Of a stretch of 60,405 nucleotides of DNA, positions 54,786 to 60,405 are shown one piece after another. Position numbers and translations under genes: made by a program. A model generated the notes under the pieces. That model was not told the origin of the DNA. It ran no database searches and saw only the letters and a program-made list of their open reading frames with translations. Position 1 is the stretch's first letter, and every line of letters begins with the position of its first letter. Origin of the DNA: Flavobacterium sp. (lineage in GTDB: Bacteria > Bacteroidota > Bacteroidia > Flavobacteriales > Flavobacteriaceae); NCBI RefSeq assembly GCF_024305175.1, contig NZ_JAMWYY010000013.1, positions 1 to 60,405 on the forward strand. The letters are read 5' to 3'.

Positions 54786-56795
54786 TTATTGTGCTATTTT
54801 AAGAGCACTTGCTGTGAGCTCATTTGAAAGTTCTTTGCTGATTCTAATACCACGAGCTTTTAGTTCATCAATGATTGAACTTTTAAATTCGAGCTTTTTA
54901 ATTAAATGATTATGTCGTATCTCAAAAATTCTGAATATATCGTCCCAAGTCATTGCATATATTTCGTAGTTATTAATTGATTGAATTAAAAACCTTTTAT
55001 TCTTTTCTTTTTGATTTGTGTAATATCCTTTTATAAAGTCATCCACTTTATGCCCAACAAGTATAAATTTCCATGATCGCAACTGGCTATTAAACTTGGG
55101 TTCATTACTTATAAAATTTAGATAATCCTCTATTTGACTAAATTGAGTTTTTCCAATTACTACATTTGGTCTTTTTAATTCTACAATAATATTTTCTTCA
55201 ATAACCTCATCAGCATCAACTCCAATTTTATCAAACTTTCTACAAACAAAAATATCTGGTCTTTTTTTCTTTTCAGTTTTGTCTAATCTTTCGAATGCCG
55301 GTTTAGTATTATTATTTTCTTCCATGAAAGCCAAATAGTTGTTTACGGCTACTTCAAAATTTTTATCAGCGGAAACCATATGATATTGCTCACCAAACAG
55401 CCAATAATTCTCTTCGATTATTTTTTGGATATGCTCCCTTTCGTTAGTAAAAGTGTTAAGTTCATACACAAGTGCTTTAATAATTTCTACAATTTCAAAT
55501 CTGTTTTTGAGAAATTTTACTAATTCTGTTATATGCTTTAATTCACTTTTCTTAAGTGTATCAGCTAGTTCTTTTCTCTCTTCATCAGATAATTTTACAA
55601 CATTTTCCACTATATCTAGTACGTGTTCACGCTGCTCAGAATCTAATAATAAATTAAGAAAACCAACCACAGTTTTACTTTGTTCCTTTTTTAAGTTTTG
55701 AAAAATTTTTGGCTGAATAATATAAAGTTCTTTAATAACATTTTCTAAATCTTTTTTTCGATACTGCTCGTATTTACTCTCTTTGAAGCTAGGCAGAATA
55801 TTTTCTTTATTAAACTTATCAATTAAGGAATTTGCCTTTTCGTATTTTATAAAAAGTTTTTGTTTTTCTTCAACTAGGGAGTTTAAATTTGCTAATAAAG
55901 TTTTAAAAGTACTGTGTCCTTGATTTTTTCCTTGTATAACTTCTTGATTCTCATTCTTTGAAATTTGAAAATCATCAAAGTACTTAGACTGTATGTAAAT
56001 TGAGTGATGAAAATCTATTGGTTTGTTGTTAAATGACGTATGCTTTCTATATTGCTCTTTCATTTCGGAATTCAGGAAATAAAAATAATATTTATCGCCA
56101 ATTTTGTGCTCCCATCTTAAGAAAACTATTTTAAATGCGACATCATCAATTATGTCCTCAATTAATTCACTATCGGCAATTACTGTTTCAAATTCTAATC
56201 TTTCATCATTGATATAAATATTGAAATTATGTTCATTATTCAAATATAAAAACCAACCAAATTCATTTGATAAGAAACTTTTAAACTCTTCACTTTCCAA
56301 CTGGTCATCCACAATACCATCGATATCATAAAATGAAACTTTAGTCCCAGTCGATTCAGCATTCGCAATAATGGTATCGTCTGTATAATAATCTTCAGCA
56401 GTCTCTTTATTTATGGTTATCTTATAGTTTAAAACGTTACCTTCTGCTTTATAAAAAGTATCCCAAATAGCCCTATCAGCAAATAAAGAGAAAGAATATC
56501 GACCTTTACCTTTCTTACCTTTAACAAATCCAGTATTAGAATATGAATTCATTTTTCTCGAGACCATGAATTTACCAAATGTGTCGCTTAGGGTTGACAT
56601 ATCAATACCTTCACCATTATCAATGATAGAGAACTCATCTAAGTATCCGAATACATTACTTTTAAAGTTTATTCTTATTTCAGAAGCTTTTGCATCAAAT
56701 CCGTTCCAAATGTATTCGGCTACAGCTTTTTTATAGTCGGTTGGCAATCCGCTTCCAGTGATTCCTTTCGATGTAATTTTTGTTGAATGTTTCAT
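54786..56795 (-). CDS. GHKL ATPase fused to Shedu-like PD-(D/E)xK nuclease domain, defence candidate
   Basis: A 669-residue cytoplasmic protein. The N-terminal ~220 residues are a GHKL ATP-binding domain of the Hsp90/MutL/MORC kind: N-box EYIWNGFDA (27-35, with E27, N31, D34), G1 box DNGEG (59-63) and G2 GKKGKGR (93-99). A helical region (about 300-460) follows. The C-terminal part resembles DUF4263/Shedu: IIEENYWLFGEQY (459-471), RPDIFV (512-517, D514) and IVELKRP (537-543, E539 and K541), a PD-(D/E)xK arrangement. ATP binding would be expected to control cutting of nucleic acid. The gene is clearly AT-richer than its neighbours and lies next to a toxin-antitoxin pair. Its upstream region contains a copy of the element that also precedes the toxin-antitoxin operon. 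Confidence 0.85.
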   Translation of the reverse strand: MKHSTKITSKGITGSGLPTDYKKAVAEYIWNGFDAKASEIRINFKSNVFGYLDEFSIIDNGEGIDMSTLSDTFGKFMVSRKMNSYSNTGFVKGKKGKGRYSFSLFADRAIWDTFYKAEGNVLNYKITINKETAEDYYTDDTIIANAESTGTKVSFYDIDGIVDDQLESEEFKSFLSNEFGWFLYLNNEHNFNIYINDERLEFETVIADSELIEDIIDDVAFKIVFLRWEHKIGDKYYFYFLNSEMKEQYRKHTSFNNKPIDFHHSIYIQSKYFDDFQISKNENQEVIQGKNQGHSTFKTLLANLNSLVEEKQKLFIKYEKANSLIDKFNKENILPSFKESKYEQYRKKDLENVIKELYIIQPKIFQNLKKEQSKTVVGFLNLLLDSEQREHVLDIVENVVKLSDEERKELADTLKKSELKHITELVKFLKNRFEIVEIIKALVYELNTFTNEREHIQKIIEENYWLFGEQYHMVSADKNFEVAVNNYLAFMEENNNTKPAFERLDKTEKKKRPDIFVCRKFDKIGVDADEVIEENIIVELKRPNVVIGKTQFSQIEDYLNFISNEPKFNSQLRSWKFILVGHKVDDFIKGYYTNQKEKNKRFLIQSINNYEIYAMTWDDIFRIFEIRHNHLIKKLEFKSSIIDELKARGIRISKELSNELTASALKIAQ

Positions 56796-56885
56796 TATTC
56801 ATGAATTATTGGTCACTGTAAAGATAATATTTACTTTAAATTAAGTGAAATATTTTAAATAACTCATCAGTATTTCAAAGAACTC

Positions 56886-56934
56886 CTGCAAAACTACAGC
56901 ACCTTTCTGTTAGTTTACGAAGCGGGTTTTTCAG
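56886..56934 (-). repeat. Copy A of a duplicated ~50-bp promoter/operator element
   Basis: Matches 57571-57620 at all but about three substitutions and one missing base. It contains TAGTTTTG on the minus strand (56889-56896), a TAnnTTTG -7 box that would drive the GHKL-nuclease gene with an ~87-base leader. The TTCTGT half-site is present; the other half is broken by the missing A. Confidence 0.9.
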
Positions 56935-56949
56935 TAAAGAGAGTTAGAA

Positions 56950-57309
56950 TTAAATTGAAGTATAGTTGATTAAATCTCTGTCAAGCTCAATAAGAAATGG
57001 TGCGCTTGTGTTGAGTTTATCCATTTCGTTAAGCAGGTTATCAAATAAAACTATAAGTTCGTTATTGGATATATTCCCGAGATTAATTTTAATCAGTCGC
57101 TTTGGTGATTTTTTAAGGAAGTGGCTATCACGAAAGTCAGCATCTTTAGTAATTACTATGCAATCGTTATCATCGGCATACCTGGCTATTTCAGCATCTT
57201 TAGAAAACCACTTGTCGAGAATAGTATTTACATGGATGGCTTCGTGTCCCGCCTGTGTTAAATAGTTTACAAGCTTATAGGAAATATGAACATCACACAA
57301 AAAGCGCAT
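56950..57309 (-). CDS. DUF5615 PIN-like toxin component
   Basis: A 119-residue protein of the Mut7-C/DUF5615 PIN-like ribonuclease family. Conserved acidic residues are seen in FLCDVHIS near the N-terminus and in CIVITKDADFRD. These proteins pair with DUF433 antitoxins and are thought to cleave RNA. Its start overlaps the DUF433 stop as TAATG, so translation is coupled. It is followed by copy A of the duplicated element. Confidence 0.9.
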   Translation of the reverse strand: MRFLCDVHISYKLVNYLTQAGHEAIHVNTILDKWFSKDAEIARYADDNDCIVITKDADFRDSHFLKKSPKRLIKINLGNISNNELIVLFDNLLNEMDKLNTSAPFLIELDRDLINYTSI

Positions 57310-57536
57310 TAAGCTACGCTTTTGATGTTATGGCCTGAAAGGTACAGCCTTGCAAAGTTAAGGCAGGCTAGTAAGTCTTCTTTTTCGAGCTCAGGGTGGT
57401 CTTCCAGTATTTCTTCTGTTGACATGCCTGAGCCGAGCATATCAATTATAACCTCTACGGGCCAGCGCATGTTTCTTACGCACGGTTTGCCGTGGCATAC
57501 TTCGGGGTTAATGGTTATTCTTTCCAGAAGGTTCAT
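57309..57536 (-). CDS. DUF433 antitoxin
   Basis: A 75-residue protein with the DUF433 signature ITINPEVCHGKPCVRNMRWPVEVIIDMLGSG and a C-terminal helix (LLACLNFARLYLSGH). DUF433 proteins carry a small helix-turn-helix fold and act as antitoxins, probably repressing their own operon. First gene of the pair; a -7 box TAGTTTTG within copy B of the duplicated element lies 38 bases upstream. Confidence 0.92.
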   Translation of the reverse strand: MNLLERITINPEVCHGKPCVRNMRWPVEVIIDMLGSGMSTEEILEDHPELEKEDLLACLNFARLYLSGHNIKSVA

Positions 57537-57570
57537 AACTACTTTTTTTCAAAGTTACAAAAAAATATTT

Positions 57571-57620
57571 CTGCAAAACTACACCGCCTTTCTGTTAGTT
57601 TACAGAAGCGGGTTTTTCAG
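57571..57620 (-). repeat. Copy B of the duplicated promoter/operator element
   Basis: Fifty bases with the minus-strand -7 box TAGTTTTG (57574-57581) and an intact dyad TTCTGT-N6-ACAGAA (57590-57607) overlapping the expected -33 region of the DUF433 promoter, as an autorepressor site would. Confidence 0.9.
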
Positions 57621-57762
57621 CGCGGAGTCCGTAAAAATTTGTATATCGCACGCGCAACCCAACCCGCTACAACCACTGAAAGAACGGTTGCAGCAGTATG
57701 TGGCTGCCATAACAGTAAAAATGTTAATTCCCGACCGGTTTTTGGGGGTAAATTCGGGAAAA
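57621..57762. other. Intergenic stretch without a gene
   Basis: Between copy B and the gap terminator. It contains AACCCGCT (57661-57668), complementary to AGCGGGTT in copy B, and a TTCCCGA / TCGGGAA inverted repeat (57728-57734, 57754-57760). No coding frame on either strand is convincing. It could be a remnant of the acquired module's border. Confidence 0.5.
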
Positions 57763-57790
57763 TAAAAAATCCGGCTCAAAAGAGCCGGAT
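57763..57790 (-). terminator. Terminator of gap
   Basis: On the minus strand the stem ATCCGGCTC / GAGCCGGAT with loop TTTT is followed by a T run; it lies 48 bases past the gap stop codon. Confidence 0.9.
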
Positions 57791-57837
57791 CTCATAAAAG
57801 GAAATGGCTATCCCTGTCCGCATCTATTTTTTATCTG

Positions 57838-59283
57838 CTAGTAGTAAGTATAACGGCGCACTTTGGCAATATATTTTGCAAGGCGTATAACCTGGTGGCT
57901 GTAGCCATATTCGTTATCATACCACACATACATTACAATGCTCTTGCCGTCGGCGCTCACTATGGTAGCGTTGCTGTCGTATATTGATGGAGCAGATGTG
58001 CCAACTATATCGCTGGATACCAGCTCGTTGCTTAGCGAGTACTTTATCTGCTCTACCAGTTCGCCCTCCAGCGCGTAGTGTTTCATTATCTCGTTAACCT
58101 CCTCTACGGTTGTAGGCCTCTCCACTTCAAGGTTAAGCACCACAAGCGACCCGTTTGGCACCGGCACACGGATGGCGTTGCTGGTTAGCTTGCCTGTTAA
58201 CGATGGTAATGCCTTGCTCACGGCACTGCCTGCGCCGGTTTCGGTAATAACCATGTTAAGCGCTGCGGCACGGCCACGGCGATACTTTTTGTGCATGTTG
58301 TCAACCAGGTTTTGGTCGTTGGTGTATGCGTGGATAGTTTCAAGGTGGCCTTTTACCACACCAAGCGTGTCTTCAACTGCCTTAAGCACAGGGGTTATGG
58401 CGTTTGTAGTACACGAAGCCGCAGAGTAGATGTCTACACCATCAGGGTCATATTCGTTATGGTTTACACCATACACAATGTTCGGCACGCCTTTTCCGGG
58501 AGCTGTAAGCAGCACTTTATCAGCACCTTTGGTAAGGTGGCGTTTAAGGTCTTCGTCTGTTTTAAAGGCACCGGTGTTATCAATAACAAGTGCGTTGTTA
58601 ATGCCATACTGGGTATAATCTATGTCTTCAGGGCCGTTTGCGCTGATGATGTGTACGGTTGTCCCGTTGATAATCAGGGCGTTGTTCTCTATATCAGCCG
58701 ATACAGACCCCTGAAAGTCGCCATGGATAGAATCGTAACGCAAAAGTGAAGCCCTCTTTTCAAGAAGCTCTGCATTAGGCTTTTCGCGCACTACAATGGC
58801 CCTTAGGCGTAGCTGTGCACCTTTGCCTATCTTGCTCATTATCTCGCGGGCAAGCAGCCTTCCTATACGCCCGAAGCCGTATAATACAACGTCTTTCGGT
58901 TCTATGTTGCGGCTTCCTTTGGCATCGCGCAGCTTGTCTAAAACAAATGCGGTGGCATCGTTATATTTATCATCTTCAAGGTGGTACTCATAGGTAAGCT
59001 TGCCAATGTCTATACGCGACGGCGGAAGGTCTAACGACTGTATTGCCCTTGCTATTTCTACAGAGTCGAAAATGTTGATTGGTTTCTTTACGAACTCTAC
59101 CGCATATTCGTGCAGGTTGATGATGTCGCTCACATTCCTGTCAATCAACTGGTTGCGGAAAAGCACAAGCTCTATAGACTTGTCATACCACAGGTCGCTG
59201 ACAATTTTTATGAATTCTACGCCTGCTCTCCTGCGGTCTGCCTGAAAGGACAGTTCTTTTTCGTATAAAACATTATTGCTCAT
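57838..59283 (-). CDS. gap: Glyceraldehyde-3-phosphate dehydrogenase, long Bacteroidetes form
   Basis: A 481-residue GAPDH that oxidises glyceraldehyde 3-phosphate to 1,3-bisphosphoglycerate. The Rossmann motif GFGRIGR is at 136-142, not at the N-terminus: a ~125-residue helical extension precedes it, as in the longer GAPDH of Bacteroidetes. The catalytic cysteine is C291 in SAASCTTNAITP; the C-terminal WYDNEYGYSHQV is intact. A -7 box TACTTTTG on the minus strand (59318-59325) lies 34 bases upstream. Confidence 0.95.
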   Translation of the reverse strand: MSNNVLYEKELSFQADRRRAGVEFIKIVSDLWYDKSIELVLFRNQLIDRNVSDIINLHEYAVEFVKKPINIFDSVEIARAIQSLDLPPSRIDIGKLTYEYHLEDDKYNDATAFVLDKLRDAKGSRNIEPKDVVLYGFGRIGRLLAREIMSKIGKGAQLRLRAIVVREKPNAELLEKRASLLRYDSIHGDFQGSVSADIENNALIINGTTVHIISANGPEDIDYTQYGINNALVIDNTGAFKTDEDLKRHLTKGADKVLLTAPGKGVPNIVYGVNHNEYDPDGVDIYSAASCTTNAITPVLKAVEDTLGVVKGHLETIHAYTNDQNLVDNMHKKYRRGRAAALNMVITETGAGSAVSKALPSLTGKLTSNAIRVPVPNGSLVVLNLEVERPTTVEEVNEIMKHYALEGELVEQIKYSLSNELVSSDIVGTSAPSIYDSNATIVSADGKSIVMYVWYDNEYGYSHQVIRLAKYIAKVRRYTYY

Positions 59284-59317
59284 GAAGATAAAGATTAATT
59301 AGTGTTGTTATTGGGTG

Positions 59318-59325
59318 CAAAAGTA
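59318..59325 (-). promoter_or_regulatory. -7 box TACTTTTG of gap
   Basis: TAnnTTTG on the minus strand; predicted start about 59311, leader about 28 bases. No exact TTG at -33. The rest of 59326-59503 is AT-rich with no gene seen. Confidence 0.55.
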
Positions 59326-59503
59326 TATATTTCAAACGTTTTCGTAAAATAAATTTTTAATTTTTGATGAATTTGAATTATATCTAACTTTATGGTTAAA
59401 ACGCCTGTAATAATAGCTTAAAGTGCAGTTAAACAACAGTTTATTAACAAGTAATGTGGTGCTTTTTTCATAAATTTATTACAACGGTATAAAAATATGA
59501 ACC

Positions 59504-60325
59504 ATGAAAACAAAAATACAATTCAAAGCCGGGCTGCTGTTTATCTTCACTTTACTGCTTTGCTGCGGTACAGCTTTTGCACAAATTGATTATTTTGAAG
59601 ACTTTTCGGGGACAACAACCCGCTGGACATCAGCCGACTTTACACAAACCGATGTTGCCGTTTGTGATGATGGCAGTGCCTACAGGGTTAACCCTTCTGT
59701 TACGCCTAACCTTATGGCAGAAATGGTTTCTAAGAGTATGGGCGTTTCTAACGGAGAAACAGTTACACTTACCTATCAGTATAAACTTTTAAACTATGAT
59801 GCAGTTTTACCTTATGAGCCTGTAGACGATCCCGACTGGGGTTATTTTTATGTGGAATATGCGCCTACAAGAAATGGACCGTGGACGACCGTAGATTATA
59901 TAGACACAGCTACACACAGGCCGTCGGCTGAATGTACTGTTCGCAGTGTGCGCTTTGAGCCGCCAAGAGGCGGGCAGGTTTTCGTGAGGATTGTTGCAGC
60001 TGCCGGCTCCGGACTTCAGCCAGGGTATTATTTTTATATAGATAATATCAGCGTTTTGCAGGATAACCTTACGGTTGAGCCTGCTTTTGAATTCGACAGG
60101 CTGCTGGTGTACCCAAATCCGGTTGATGATTATCTTACCATTGATTATTATGATGCCTTTATTACTGATGTGGCGGTTTTTGACCCTTACGGACAACAGA
60201 TTGAAGTGCCTTTCCCTTCGGGTACGTTAACGCAGCTTGATATGTCCGGCCTTGAAGATGGGGAATATACTTTACATATTACTACAGAAAACCATATACG
60301 CACTGTTAGTGTAATGAAACAATAA
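59504..60325 (+). CDS. Small T9SS type A cargo protein
   Basis: A 273-residue exported protein. Signal peptide about 1-26 (CGTAFAQ). The middle (about 27-190) is a beta-sandwich of the choice-of-anchor type (DYFEDFSGTTTRWTSADF ... PGYYFYIDNISV). The last ~75 residues (LLVYPNPVDDYLTIDYY ... HIRTVSVMKQ) are a type A T9SS sorting domain. No enzymatic motif; a carbohydrate- or surface-binding role is possible. Confidence 0.88.
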   Translation: MKTKIQFKAGLLFIFTLLLCCGTAFAQIDYFEDFSGTTTRWTSADFTQTDVAVCDDGSAYRVNPSVTPNLMAEMVSKSMGVSNGETVTLTYQYKLLNYDAVLPYEPVDDPDWGYFYVEYAPTRNGPWTTVDYIDTATHRPSAECTVRSVRFEPPRGGQVFVRIVAAAGSGLQPGYYFYIDNISVLQDNLTVEPAFEFDRLLVYPNPVDDYLTIDYYDAFITDVAVFDPYGQQIEVPFPSGTLTQLDMSGLEDGEYTLHITTENHIRTVSVMKQ

Positions 60326-60405
60326 ATATTGCTAATTTAAATTTCAGACAGCCAAATAATCACTATTTGTTAAAAATATCTTAAGGAAATGTTATAGTTG
60401 TGATT

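Noticed and set aside
57322..57797. Plus-strand open frames across the toxin-antitoxin region
   Set aside because: They run antisense to DUF433 and through the repeat element and have no protein-like features.

Overview
The window looks like chromosomal DNA of a gliding-type Flavobacteriaceae member, close to Flavobacterium. Signs of this are: four secreted proteins with type IX secretion (T9SS) C-terminal sorting domains; a PorP/SprF-like protein next to an OmpA-family lipoprotein-type partner; SprB repeats; Bacteroidetes promoters (TTG, about 20 nt, TAnnTTTG) ahead of many genes; a two-subunit methylmalonyl-CoA mutase; a mitochondrial-type aconitase; and the long (481 aa) Bacteroidetes form of GAPDH. 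No rRNA, CRISPR array, phage or intact insertion sequence was seen. Bases 1-16 are a Tn5/Nextera mosaic-end sequence, so the left edge is a library artefact at a contig end.

Layout. 111-2534 (minus): a general-stress cluster with a small lipoprotein, a YciE/YciF-type DUF892 protein, a YghA-like short-chain dehydrogenase and two short paralogous acidic proteins, one carrying a natural six-histidine run. 2750-11502: two lipoproteins, a very large calcineurin-like phosphatase fused to a kinase-like segment and an outer-membrane barrel, an HD phosphohydrolase fused to a Pycsar-effector-type membrane domain, and a GAF protein. 11737-13478 (minus): an AT-rich AraC regulator/dehydrogenase pair that looks acquired. 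13687-16749: an operon of a PLP-dependent deaminase/desulfhydrase, a glucosaminidase-LysM lipoprotein and hemL. 16795-28666: a Spy-like periplasmic protein, an unexplained intergenic terminator, two giant T9SS cargo proteins and two LVIVD-type lipoproteins. 28667-31261: DUF421 protein, two AT-rich orphan genes, tRNA-Pro(GGG), a GyrI-like protein and the tiny ribosomal protein THX. 31337-35922 (minus): udk, divIC-like and both methylmalonyl-CoA mutase subunits in one run. 36083-41372: a degenerate alpha-amylase-like protein and a cysteine-rich Ig-repeat T9SS protein. 41446-50494: prfC, the PorP/OmpA pair and a three-gene periplasmic chaperone operon (two parvulin proteins around a lipoprotein). 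50600-54688: moxR, a small membrane protein and aconitase. 54786-57536 (minus): an AT-rich accessory module containing a GHKL-ATPase/Shedu-like nuclease fusion and a DUF433/DUF5615 toxin-antitoxin pair. 57838-60325: gap and a small T9SS protein.

The most unusual item is the 54786-57620 module. A single protein joins a complete GHKL ATP-binding domain to a PD-(D/E)xK nuclease-like domain, and it sits beside a toxin-antitoxin pair. Both transcription units are preceded by copies of the same ~50 bp element, which carries a TAGTTTTG -7 box and a TTCTGT-N6-ACAGAA dyad that is intact in one copy and broken in the other. This suggests a small, possibly co-regulated defence module between housekeeping genes. 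Second-rank candidates are the HD-PycTM fusion with no cyclase nearby, the phosphatase/kinase-like/barrel fusion, the orphan terminator at 17416-17448 that implies a small RNA, and a perfect 13-bp inverted repeat upstream of aconitase.
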